Shown here: positions 24,492 to 32,716 of the stretch, one piece after another | Layout: every line of letters starts with the position of its first letter | How positions within the stretch are numbered: position 1 is the first letter of the stretch | NCBI GenBank assembly: GCA_963811605.1 | Contig: CAWESA010000013.1 | Span: forward strand, 395,564 to 459,563 | Direction: 5' to 3' | Origin: CAVQLX01 sp963811605 | GTDB lineage: Bacteria; Desulfobacterota; Binatia; DP-6 | Length of the DNA stretch: 64,000 bases | The notes under the pieces: generated by a model | The model's database searches: none | Told to the model about the DNA's origin: nothing | Seen by the model: only the letters and a program-made list of their open reading frames with translations | Program-made: the position numbers and the translations under genes

Positions 24492-25766
24492 ATGTCCACC
24501 TCTCGATTGGTCTGGTCGTCCACCACGCGCCCCCGGGCGGGACGCGTGGCGGGATTCTTCACCCTCTCGGCGCTCGTCCACCTGTTCGTGGCGCTGTTGA
24601 TCTACTTCGACATCGCCGGGATCGGCGGCGGGTTCGGGCTCGGTGTCGGGCCCGGGGTCGGCCTGGGCTCGGGGGGCGGCATCGGCCTGGGCGAGAAGAA
24701 ACGGCGTCAGGTCTTCTCGCTCGAGGACCTGCCCGATCTGGTCCGGCCGCAGGACCCCAAGCGCGACGAGGAGGTGCGGGACCTCGTCGTCGCGCGCACC
24801 CCGCAGCCGGTCCTCGTTCCCGAGCAGACCAAGCCGAAGGCCGTCGAGGTCAAGACCGGTCCGGTCGTGCACTTCTCGCGGCCGGTCACCCCGATCGGCG
24901 CCGGAACCGATCTGGGCGCGCGCTTCGCGTCGACCGGCGCGGGTGTCGGCGGCCTCGGCGTCGGTGGCGGCGGCGGCGCCGGGATCGGCCTGTCCAGCCT
25001 CGGCATCTCGCTCGACAGCGCCTTCGGAAAGTACGTCGGCACCCTGCGCAAGGTGGGCCTCGACGTCGCGCTCGTCATCGACTCCACCGGCAGCATGCAG
25101 ATGGTCATCGACGACCTGAAGCAGCGCCTGGACGACCTCGTCGTCACCATGCAGCGGCTCGTCCCGACGGCGCGTATCGGGGCCGTCGCGTTCCGCGATC
25201 GCAACGACGACAACATCGCCACCGCCCCCCGCAAGAGCGAGGATTTCCTCGTCAAGTGGAGCGACCTGACCTTCAAGAGCAGCAAGGTGAAGGGGTTCCT
25301 CGACGGCATCGTCGCGGAGGGCGGCGGCGACTGGGAGGAAGCGGTGAAGGACGGCTTCGAGGCCGCCATGACGCAGCTCAAGTGGCGCCCCGAGGCCAAG
25401 AAGGTGATCATCCTCGTCGGCAGCTCGCCGCCGCACGACAAGGACCTTCCCGCCCTGCGCCAGCTCGTGTCGCAGTGGCAGGCCCAGGGCGGCGTGGTCA
25501 GCGCCATCGACGTCAGCCAGCGCCTGCACGAGGAGCACGAGCGCAAGATGCACCGCTGGCTCTACGGCGACGAGCTGAAGACCGTGACGCCCCTGCCCGA
25601 CTTCTACCGGCAGGTGCAGGAGAGCTACAGCGATCTCTCGCGACGCGGCGGCGGCGAGACCATCGCGCTGGGCCAGGACCAGGCGCTCATGCGATATCTC
25701 CTGGTGCTGACCTTCGGCCAGCAGTGGGAAAAGGAAGTCTCGCGCGTCGCGCGCGGCAAGACCTAA
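24492..25766 (+). CDS. TonB-like membrane-anchored VWA-domain protein
   Basis: A 424-residue protein. Residues 20-43 are one membrane helix containing S26-x3-H30 (SALVH), the arrangement required in the TonB helix for coupling to ExbB/ExbD. A Gly-rich tract (45-68), a charged/Pro linker (69-135) and a second Gly-rich tract (149-167) lead to a VWA domain (186-405) with MIDAS D197-S-T-G-S201. No TonB C-terminal domain is present. The next two genes are ExbB and ExbD, so this is probably the energised periplasmic arm of the complex. ATG 24492 is preferred over an in-frame ATG 48 bases upstream. Confidence 0.85.
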   Translation: MSTSRLVWSSTTRPRAGRVAGFFTLSALVHLFVALLIYFDIAGIGGGFGLGVGPGVGLGSGGGIGLGEKKRRQVFSLEDLPDLVRPQDPKRDEEVRDLVVARTPQPVLVPEQTKPKAVEVKTGPVVHFSRPVTPIGAGTDLGARFASTGAGVGGLGVGGGGGAGIGLSSLGISLDSAFGKYVGTLRKVGLDVALVIDSTGSMQMVIDDLKQRLDDLVVTMQRLVPTARIGAVAFRDRNDDNIATAPRKSEDFLVKWSDLTFKSSKVKGFLDGIVAEGGGDWEEAVKDGFEAAMTQLKWRPEAKKVIILVGSSPPHDKDLPALRQLVSQWQAQGGVVSAIDVSQRLHEEHERKMHRWLYGDELKTVTPLPDFYRQVQESYSDLSRRGGGETIALGQDQALMRYLLVLTFGQQWEKEVSRVARGKT

Positions 25767-25784
25767 GCGGCAAGGAGCAGTCTC

Positions 25785-26435
25785 ATGGAAACCACCCCGC
25801 AACTCGACGTGTGGGCGCTCATCCAGCAGGGCGCCATCTCCACCTATCCGCTGCTCGCCTGCTCGGTGATCCTGCTCGCCATCGTGCTGGAGCGCGCCTG
25901 GAGCCTGCGCGGCATCATCGGCTCGACGGCCCGGCTCACGCGCGACGTCGTGCCCCTGCTCGCGCGCGGCGACTGGCAGGGCGCCCTCGAGCTGGCGCGC
26001 AAGCACCGCACCTGCCCGGCACGGCGCATCTACAGCGATCTCATCGAGGGCGAGGGCAGCGTGCCGATGCCCGAGCTCGAGCGGGTGGCCACCGAGCGCA
26101 GCTTCGAGGAGGTGCAGGGTGCCGGGTCGAACCTCTGGGTCCTCGGCACGATCGGCGCGGCGGCGCCGTTCATCGGGCTGTTCGGTACCGTGATGGGAAT
26201 CATCCGGGCCTTCCATGCCATCGCGCTGGCGGGCACGGGCGGCTTCGCGGTGGTGGCCGCCGGTATCTCGGAGGCGCTCATCGCCACCGCGCTCGGCCTC
26301 GCCGTCGGCATCCTGGCGGTCGTCTTCTACAACTACTTCCAGTCGCGCGTGGACCGCATCGACGCCTCGCTGCGCATCGGCAGCGGCCGTGTCCTGGAAG
26401 CCGTCGCCGCGGGGCGGAGAGCACATGGCGCTTAG
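25785..26435 (+). CDS. ExbB/TolQ/MotA-type proton channel protein
   Basis: A 216-residue inner-membrane protein with three helices (about 19-38, 122-147, 158-185) and a cytoplasmic domain between the first two. FIGLFGTVMGIIRAF and ISEALIATALGLAVGI are the conserved pore blocks, with the Thr of EALIAT in place. ExbB pentamers form the stator around an ExbD dimer. AAGGAG (25772-25777) sits 7 bases before the ATG. It lies 18 bases after the VWA gene and overlaps exbD by 11 bases. Confidence 0.92.
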   Translation: METTPQLDVWALIQQGAISTYPLLACSVILLAIVLERAWSLRGIIGSTARLTRDVVPLLARGDWQGALELARKHRTCPARRIYSDLIEGEGSVPMPELERVATERSFEEVQGAGSNLWVLGTIGAAAPFIGLFGTVMGIIRAFHAIALAGTGGFAVVAAGISEALIATALGLAVGILAVVFYNYFQSRVDRIDASLRIGSGRVLEAVAAGRRAHGA

Positions 26436-26829
26436 CACGGCCGCCGGCCGCAAGCGCGGCATCATGGCGGAGATCAACGTCACGCCACTCACCGACGTCT
26501 TCCTGGTCCTGCTGATCATCTTCATGATCACCACCTCGGCGATGATCAAGCCGGAGGGCGTCGACCTGCCGCGGTCGAACGCCGAGGAGCAGGAGCAGAA
26601 GGGCGTGATGGTCACGATGACGCCGTCGCACGAGATCTTCGTGAACGAGCGCCCCGTCCCGGCCGACGACGGCGCCCTCGCCAGCGTGCTCAAGGACGCC
26701 CTCGCGCGCACCGACGAGAAGGTCGTGATCCTGGCCGGAGACCGGGAGGTCGTGCTCGGCGAGGTCGTGCGCGTCCTCGGCCTCGCGAAGGAGGCGGGCG
26801 CGAAGGGCTTCGCCCTGGCGTCGGAGTGA
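26425..26829 (+). CDS. ExbD/TolR-type proton-coupling protein
   Basis: A 134-residue single-helix protein. Residues 16-36 contain INVTPLTDVFLVLLIIFMIT, with D24 as the essential proton-carrying aspartate. The periplasmic domain (45-134) ends in GEVVRVLGLAKEAG, the usual ExbD/TolR peptidoglycan-facing fold. It overlaps exbB by 11 bases at its start and the TPR gene by GTGA at its end, so the three genes are tightly coupled. Confidence 0.92.
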   Translation: MALSTAAGRKRGIMAEINVTPLTDVFLVLLIIFMITTSAMIKPEGVDLPRSNAEEQEQKGVMVTMTPSHEIFVNERPVPADDGALASVLKDALARTDEKVVILAGDREVVLGEVVRVLGLAKEAGAKGFALASE

Positions 26830-28958
26830 TCCGGCGCGTCGCCGGAGGCCTCGCCGTCGTCGTCGCGCTGGCGGTCGCCGCGACGGCCGCCGACGTCCGG
26901 TCGCTCGAGCAGCGCGCGCGCGCGTTCTACGGCCTGCTCGAGAAGGGGGAGCGCGATCGCGCCGCGCAGGAGTGGCCGCAGCTGGAGCACGACCTGGTCG
27001 CCGCCGACTCCCAGATTCGTGCCGACAAGGATCGCCTGCAGAAGGATCTCGAAGGCGGCGAGGACGAGCCGGACCAGGCCGTGCAGGATCCGCGACTGCG
27101 GCAGATGGCGATCGACTCGCTCATCGTCACCTACCACCTCGCCTGGGTGCGCTATCAGGGCGCGCAGCTGGTGGACGACGCGGGGCGCAAGCGCACGTTG
27201 CTCGAGAACGCGGTCGACGGCTTCTCGAAGTTCACCGACATGAAGGAGGTCCCGGAGGTCTACGCCGAGAGCCTCTACGGCCGGGGCCTGGCGTACATGG
27301 ACATGGGCGACTGGACCAACGCGCGTCAGGATCTGCGCGCCGCGGCCGGCCTGTCGCGTACCGCCACGAAGGCAAAGGCGGCGCTCGCCGAGGTGGATCG
27401 CAAGGAGAGCGGCAAGCCCGAACCCGCGGCGCCGGTCCAGGATCCCGATCAGGTGCTGCTCGACAAGCTCCACGCCGGCCTGCCCAAGGCCGCGACCGAT
27501 CCGGCGGCGGAGAAGGACGTCACGGGGCTGGCGCGCGGCCTCGCCGCGCGCGGCGGCGAGTGGCCGGCGAAGATCGACAAGCTGGTGGCCGACACGCTCG
27601 GCACCGGCACGCCCGCGAGCGTGAAATCGAGCTACGGTCTGTTCCTCCTGGGACAGCTCGCGATCGATCGCAAGCGCTGCGACGATCTGCCCGCGCTGAT
27701 CATCGCCGGCGCCGGCGTGAAGGACGCCGGCCGGGCGCGCTGGCGCCCGGAGCTGCTGTTCCTGGACGGCGGCTGCCTGCTGAACGCCGGCAAGACCGCC
27801 GAGGCCGCGCCCGTGCTCGAGGAGCTCGTGCGCGAGTTTCCCGACGCCCCGCGCGCGCAGGAGGCGGCGTACCTGCGCTTCCGCGGCCTCGACGTCGCCC
27901 GCGGGAGCGATCCCGCCCGCACCGCGGCCTTCGAAGACGCGCTGTCCACCTACATCCAGCGTTTCCCCAAGGGCGACCACGTCGCCGAGGCGCGCTGGCT
28001 GCTGGGCGACCTCTCCCGGAGTCGCGGCGACTGCGCGAAGGCGGCGGCGGAGCTCGACAAGGTACCCGCCGGGCCGTACGCCACGCGCGCGCGCTTCGCC
28101 GCGCTCGAGTGCCGCGCCACGACCCTCGGGCCGAAGACGACGGCGGCGGAGCGTGCCGCCCTGGTGCGCGACCTGCGCGCGTTCGTGGAGTCCACCCCGG
28201 CCAAGGGCGACGACGCGCCCCGCGCGGCGCGGGCGGCGCTGATGGGCGCGCTGGTGGCGGTCGGCGCCAGCCCGCCCGACCACGCGACCATCGTCGCGCT
28301 CCTCAGCGGCTTCGAGCAGAAGTACCCCGGCGCGAAGGACCTGGTGCCCCGGGTGGTCGAGACCCGGCTCGCGGCGCGCGTCGCGCTCGGAAACCTCGCC
28401 GACGCGGAGGGCGATCTCGACGCCTCCCTCGCCGCCAAGCCCAGCCCCGAGCGCACCAGGCTCCTCGCCGAGCTCGGGCGCGAGATGGCGACGCGCGCCG
28501 CCCGCACCGACGATCCCGAACGCGATCGCGCCCGGGCCATGGCGAGGAAGATCTACGCCACGCTCATCCGGGAAGGCGGCGACGACCGCGATCGTGTCCA
28601 GCTCGCCGATCTCGAGCTGGCCGCCGGCGACACCGCTGCTGCCCGCAAGATCTACGACGAGATCCTCGCCAGGGACCCGACGTCGGCGGAGGCGCTGCGC
28701 GGGGCCGCCCGTGCCGCCGCTGCCTCCGGCGACACGGAGGCCGCCCTCGGCTACTGGCGGCAGGTGATCGAGAGCAGCGAGCCCGGGGGCACCTCCTGGT
28801 ACGAGGCGCGCATCGCGCAGGTCACCCTCCTGTCGGGCGACGGCCGGCGGGCCGATGCGTGCAGCCTGCTGCGCTCGTCGCGCGGACGCTCGACGACGGC
28901 GGGGGGTGACTCGCTGGCGAAGCGCCTGGCGGCGCTCGAGCCCGAGGTGTGCCGGTAA
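26826..28958 (+). CDS. Exported TPR-repeat protein of the VWA-ExbBD operon
   Basis: A 710-residue protein with an N-terminal signal peptide (RRVAGGLAVVVALAVAATAAD; no lipobox Cys) and helical repeats of TPR type throughout. Clear repeats include ESLYGRGLAYMDMGDWTNA, a run near 305-420 and one near 590-690. It starts at a GTG sharing GTGA with the exbD stop. It resembles the periplasmic TPR proteins that accompany Tol/Exb systems (YbgF-like), but is far larger. Likely a periplasmic scaffold for the VWA protein (inference). Confidence 0.85.
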   Translation: MIRRVAGGLAVVVALAVAATAADVRSLEQRARAFYGLLEKGERDRAAQEWPQLEHDLVAADSQIRADKDRLQKDLEGGEDEPDQAVQDPRLRQMAIDSLIVTYHLAWVRYQGAQLVDDAGRKRTLLENAVDGFSKFTDMKEVPEVYAESLYGRGLAYMDMGDWTNARQDLRAAAGLSRTATKAKAALAEVDRKESGKPEPAAPVQDPDQVLLDKLHAGLPKAATDPAAEKDVTGLARGLAARGGEWPAKIDKLVADTLGTGTPASVKSSYGLFLLGQLAIDRKRCDDLPALIIAGAGVKDAGRARWRPELLFLDGGCLLNAGKTAEAAPVLEELVREFPDAPRAQEAAYLRFRGLDVARGSDPARTAAFEDALSTYIQRFPKGDHVAEARWLLGDLSRSRGDCAKAAAELDKVPAGPYATRARFAALECRATTLGPKTTAAERAALVRDLRAFVESTPAKGDDAPRAARAALMGALVAVGASPPDHATIVALLSGFEQKYPGAKDLVPRVVETRLAARVALGNLADAEGDLDASLAAKPSPERTRLLAELGREMATRAARTDDPERDRARAMARKIYATLIREGGDDRDRVQLADLELAAGDTAAARKIYDEILARDPTSAEALRGAARAAAASGDTEAALGYWRQVIESSEPGGTSWYEARIAQVTLLSGDGRRADACSLLRSSRGRSTTAGGDSLAKRLAALEPEVCR

Positions 28959-28971
28959 GCGCGCCGCCGCG

Positions 28972-29892
28972 CTAGTCTGGACAGTCGGCCCGCGGCGGCT
29001 CCGCGTCGACGGGCGGGTCGTCGCGCCGGGCCAGCGCCGAGCGCGGGTCGGGGACGTGCACCGGTCGCGCCATCGGCCGCGTCCGCAGCGTGCCGGACGC
29101 CACGGCGGCGAGGCGCTCGCGAGCAATCGCCAGATACGCCGGCACGATCTCCGCTCCGGCGGCGCGGCGTCCATGCAGGAGGGCCGCGCACGCCGTGCTG
29201 CCGACGCCGAGATAGGGATCGAGCACGAGGTCACCGACGTCGGTGGTGGCGAGGACCAGTCGCTCGACCAGCTCGACGGGGAACTGGCAGGGATGGGTCG
29301 TCTTCTCGATGTGGTTGGCCTTGACGTTGGGGAAGGTCCACACGTCGCCCGGATTCTTCCCCAGCGGGTGACCGGTGTAGCGTCCTGCGCGGGCGCCCTT
29401 CCAGCCGCGCTTGCCGGGATACTTCTGGGGCACGCGAATGGGGTCGAGGTGGAACACGTGCTCCGTCCCGTGCGTGAACCAGAGGATGACCTCGTAGCGC
29501 CCGGAGAGCCGCTTCGAGCAATGCAGGCCGTGCTCGAAGTGCCAGACGATGCGATTGCGGAGCTTCAGCGCGGCGTGCCGCCTGAAGATCGGATAGAGCA
29601 GGACGTCGAGCGGGACGATCTCCTCCGGCGTCACGTGGTTGCCGACCTGCCAGCAGATGCTTCCGCCGGGACGCAGCAGGCGCACGCACTCGTCGACGAT
29701 GCGCTGCTGGCCCGCGACGTAGTCGACCAGCGTGATGCGGCGCGCGCGCTCGTACGGCTTGCCGATGTTGTACGGCGGCGACGTGACGACGAGCTGGACC
29801 GAGGCATCCGGCATGGCGCGCAGCAGGTCGAGCGTGTCGCCGAGATGGAGCGAGACGTCCGCTCCGGCGTCCCAGCCCGCTGCCACGCGCAT
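28972..29892 (-). CDS. Beta-class DNA methyltransferase (N4-cytosine/N6-adenine), orphan
   Basis: A 306-residue enzyme with catalytic motif IV TSPPYN (about residues 38-43) preceding the SAM-binding motif I DPYLGVGSTACAA (about 225-237), the beta-class order. CWQVGNHVTP and HPCQFPVELVERL are other conserved blocks. TSPPYN suits either N4-cytosine or N6-adenine transfer. No restriction endonuclease is adjacent, so it is an orphan. ATG 29892 is preferred over an in-frame GTG 18 bases upstream because AGAGAG lies about 9 bases before it. Confidence 0.88.
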   Translation of the reverse strand: MRVAAGWDAGADVSLHLGDTLDLLRAMPDASVQLVVTSPPYNIGKPYERARRITLVDYVAGQQRIVDECVRLLRPGGSICWQVGNHVTPEEIVPLDVLLYPIFRRHAALKLRNRIVWHFEHGLHCSKRLSGRYEVILWFTHGTEHVFHLDPIRVPQKYPGKRGWKGARAGRYTGHPLGKNPGDVWTFPNVKANHIEKTTHPCQFPVELVERLVLATTDVGDLVLDPYLGVGSTACAALLHGRRAAGAEIVPAYLAIARERLAAVASGTLRTRPMARPVHVPDPRSALARRDDPPVDAEPPRADCPD

Positions 29893-29920
29893 CGGCGTGC
29901 TCTCTACCACGGCGGATCGC

Positions 29921-30688
29921 TCACTGCACCGGCGCGACGAAACCGTCGCTCTCCTGCGTCTCGACGTCCTCGACGTTGATGCGCGCCTCGCGGTACCCGC
30001 CGCCCGGGTAGACGGCGAAGCGAACGGCGGTGCTGCGGCCGGGCACCACGACCCGGCCGAGCAGCTCGCGGCGTACGCGGTCGCCGCCGGCGCCCGGCCT
30101 GAGCGCGCTCGTCACCGCATCGGCGGCGAGCGGCGAGCTGGTCGCGCCCTCGGCGTTGACGAGCGTCACCGCCGACGGGTCGATCGCGACCTTCCGGTCC
30201 GTGGCGTTGCGCACCGTGAGCCGCACCAGCGTGTTGCCGGGCTGCACCGCGTCGCTCCCGAGATCGAGCCGCTGCTCGTAGACGTCGAGCGACTCGACCA
30301 GCACCTGGACGCCCGACTCGACCATCGGCGTCTCGACGTCGGGACGCTGCACGAGCGACGTGAAGCTGTAGCCGAAGGCCCGGCTGAACTCGTAGTCGGG
30401 CACGAGCGAATCCTCGATCGGCTGCAGCTCGGCGCCGCCGGACGTGCAGACGATGCGGACGCTCCCGTGCGTCACCTTGCCGCCGGGCAGCGTTCGTGTG
30501 CCGGAGATGACCCCCGGGATGCGCTCCTTCGGCTCGACCATCTCGGTGATGGTGTAGCCGAGCGTGTCGAGGGTGCGGCGGGCGACGCGCAGGGCGCGAT
30601 CACACTGGAGCCCCGGACGATCGACCGCGTAGCGCTTGGGGGCGAAGCAGGCGACGGTCGACAGGAGCAGGACGAGCAGCCAGCGCAT
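29921..30688 (-). CDS. Hypothetical lipoprotein
   Basis: A 255-residue lipoprotein: signal peptide with lipobox STVAC (Cys14), then a small alpha-beta region (DRALRVARRTLDTLGYTITEM) resembling the domain often found in outer-membrane-associated lipoproteins. A beta-rich C-terminal half (residues 140-250) reads like an immunoglobulin-type fold (LVRLTVRNATDRKVAIDP). I do not recognise a named family. It stands between the DNA methyltransferase (29 bases away, same strand) and the divergent DUF488 gene. Confidence 0.7.
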   Translation of the reverse strand: MRWLLVLLLSTVACFAPKRYAVDRPGLQCDRALRVARRTLDTLGYTITEMVEPKERIPGVISGTRTLPGGKVTHGSVRIVCTSGGAELQPIEDSLVPDYEFSRAFGYSFTSLVQRPDVETPMVESGVQVLVESLDVYEQRLDLGSDAVQPGNTLVRLTVRNATDRKVAIDPSAVTLVNAEGATSSPLAADAVTSALRPGAGGDRVRRELLGRVVVPGRSTAVRFAVYPGGGYREARINVEDVETQESDGFVAPVQ

Positions 30689-30714
30689 GACGAGCGTTCT
30701 GCTACACTCGGCCA

Positions 30715-31251
30715 GTGACCGTCTACACCCTCGGGCACTCGACGCGCGCGCCCGGCGCGTTCCTGGCGCTGCTCGCCGCGCACGGGATCGCGGGCATCGC
30801 GGACGTGCGCCGCTTCCCGGGATCGCGCCGCCATCCCCACTTCGCACGCGAAGCGCTGGCGGAGGCCCTCGGCGCCGCCGGTGTCGGCTACGACTGGCTG
30901 CCCGCGCTCGGCGGCCGCCGCGCGCCCCGTCCCGACTCGCCGCACGTCGCGTGGCGCGAGCCGGCCTTTCGCGGCTACGCGGATCACATGGAGACCCCGG
31001 AGTTTCGCCAGGGGCTGGCCGCGCTGCTCGACCTGGCCGCCGAGCGACGCTGCGCGGTTCTGTGCGCCGAGGCCGTGCCGTGGCGCTGTCACCGCCAGCT
31101 GATCGCCGACGCGCTCGTCGCGCGCGGCGTCGCCGTGCTGCACGTGATCGACGGCGGGCCACCGCGTGCGCACGCGCTGAGTCGTCACGCGCGCCTCGAC
31201 GGCGACCGCGTGGTGTATGACGTCGGCGAGCTGCCGCTGCAGAACCGGTAG
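30715..31251 (+). CDS. DUF488 family protein
   Basis: A 178-residue DUF488 protein. TLGHSTRAPGAF at the N-terminus, DVRRFPGSRRHPHF and the C-terminal CAEAVPWRCHRQLIAD are the family markers. The GTG at 30715 is directly before the first conserved strand. Biochemical role is not established. It is divergent from the lipoprotein gene (26-base gap) and 36 bases ahead of the DHH gene. Confidence 0.85.
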   Translation: MTVYTLGHSTRAPGAFLALLAAHGIAGIADVRRFPGSRRHPHFAREALAEALGAAGVGYDWLPALGGRRAPRPDSPHVAWREPAFRGYADHMETPEFRQGLAALLDLAAERRCAVLCAEAVPWRCHRQLIADALVARGVAVLHVIDGGPPRAHALSRHARLDGDRVVYDVGELPLQNR

Positions 31252-31287
31252 CCGCCCGCCGGGGCCTGTGCCATGATCCCGTCCGTC

Positions 31288-32238
31288 ATGCCGACGAAGA
31301 CGGTGTACATCGTCAGTCACGGGCCGACCTGTCTCGACGGCGTCACCGCCGCCGCCGCGGTGACGCGCTACTACGGCGATCGCGCGCAGGTGCACGCGCA
31401 CTTCGCCAGCAACAGCGAGATCGACACGGTCCTGCAGGGCATCCGTCCCGAGGGCGACGGCGAGCGCGAGCTCTGGATCACGGACATCTCGTGGCGCGAG
31501 CCGGCGACCGACGCCCACCTCCGCACGCTGGCCGCGGCGGGGGTCTCGATCTACTGGATCGATCATCACCGCACCGCGCTCGAGCGCGTGAAGGCGGGAC
31601 GGGTGGACGTCCCCTTCGCCGGCACCGTGCTGTCGGAGGAATTCGCCGCCTCGCGGCTCACCTACGAGTATCTCGCCAAGCGCCTCGAGAGTGAGGGCCG
31701 TACCGAGGCCGGCTTCACGGCTTTCGCGCCCGTGGTGGCGATGGCGGACGACAACGACCGCTGGCTCCACCGGGTGGCGGGATCGCGCGAGCTGGCCTGG
31801 GTGGTACGGGCGCTCGGTCCCGACGCCTATGACGACTTCCTGGCGCTCGACGATCGCGTCGCCTACACGCCGCGCATGACCGCGGCGCGCGCCCGCGTCG
31901 GCGCGGAGATCGCGCGCAGCTTCGCGGTCGCGAGCGCCAGCCGCGTCGAGCATTTCTCCGCCGGCGTCCGGGTGATCGCCGCCATGTGCGACGGACACCC
32001 GAGCGAGATCGCCGACGCGTGGGGCAAGGAGACGCCCGGCGCCGTGTTCGCGCTCTTCGACGCCACGAGTCTCGCCGTCAGCTTGCGGCGATCGCCGGAC
32101 TGCGAGGTCGATCTCTCGAAGCTGGCGGAGGCCCTGGGCGGGGGCGGGCACGCGGCCGCCGCCGGCGCGGAGCTGCCCGATCTGCGTCGCACCCTGGCGG
32201 AGATCCTCGCCACTCGCGTCGCCGAGCACCTTCCATGA
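31288..32238 (+). CDS. DHH/DHHA1 family phosphoesterase
   Basis: A 316-residue protein with DHH motif I (HGPTCLDGVTAAAA), the second metal block (ITDISW), the DHH signature in YWIDHHRT and a C-terminal DHHA1 domain (LGGGGHAAAAG). It resembles NrnB/oligoribonuclease-type or cyclic-dinucleotide phosphodiesterases; RecJ is much longer. The substrate is probably a short RNA or dinucleotide (family inference). ATG 31288 is used; an in-frame ATG at 31273 is also possible. It overlaps the next gene by ATGA. Confidence 0.85.
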   Translation: MPTKTVYIVSHGPTCLDGVTAAAAVTRYYGDRAQVHAHFASNSEIDTVLQGIRPEGDGERELWITDISWREPATDAHLRTLAAAGVSIYWIDHHRTALERVKAGRVDVPFAGTVLSEEFAASRLTYEYLAKRLESEGRTEAGFTAFAPVVAMADDNDRWLHRVAGSRELAWVVRALGPDAYDDFLALDDRVAYTPRMTAARARVGAEIARSFAVASASRVEHFSAGVRVIAAMCDGHPSEIADAWGKETPGAVFALFDATSLAVSLRRSPDCEVDLSKLAEALGGGGHAAAAGAELPDLRRTLAEILATRVAEHLP

Positions 32239-32651
32239 AGCCCGTGCTCACGCACCTGGCGCTCGGGGTCGGCAACCTCGAGCGTACAATCGACTTCTAC
32301 CGGCGCCATGCCCGCCTGCACGTCGTGCACGATCGCCACGACGGCGACGTCCGCGTGGTGTGGCTGAGCGAGCGCGCCGAGGAGCCCGATTTCGTGCTCG
32401 TGCTGTTCGAGGTGCACGGGGAGCCGTCGGTGGCGCCTTCCACGCTGATGCACCTCGGCTTCGCCGTCGAGTCGCGCGACGAGGTCGACGCGGCCGCCGA
32501 GGCAGGCCGGTGCGAAGGCATCCTGCTCGTCCCGCCGACCTACGCGGGTCCGGTGGTCGGCTACTTCTGCATCGTGCGCGATCCGGACGGCAACCAGGTC
32601 GAGTTCTCGTACGGTCAGCCGATCGATCCGCGCCACATCGCGGCGGCGTAG
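32235..32651 (+). CDS. VOC/glyoxalase-fold protein
   Basis: A 138-residue vicinal-oxygen-chelate protein. THLALGVGNLERTIDFYRR and the repeat-like second half ending IVRDPDGNQVEFSYG are typical. Candidate metal ligands are H7 (THLALGV), E64 (LFEVHGE), H77 (MHLGF) and E126 (QVEF). Lactoylglutathione lyase activity is one option among many for this fold. It is translationally coupled to the DHH gene (ATGA). Confidence 0.85.
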   Translation: MKPVLTHLALGVGNLERTIDFYRRHARLHVVHDRHDGDVRVVWLSERAEEPDFVLVLFEVHGEPSVAPSTLMHLGFAVESRDEVDAAAEAGRCEGILLVPPTYAGPVVGYFCIVRDPDGNQVEFSYGQPIDPRHIAAA

Positions 32652-32716
32652 CCCCCGGCGCCGGCCGGGGGCCCGGTCGTTGTAAAGGGCGCCATGCGAT
32701 GCCAGAAGCGATCGCC

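Noticed and set aside
24378..29234. A 1618-codon open frame on the minus strand
   Set aside because: It runs antisense to lytR, the VWA gene, exbB, exbD and the TPR gene, all with strong motifs. Its product is His/Arg/Gly/Ala-rich without domains, as expected for an antisense frame in GC-rich DNA.
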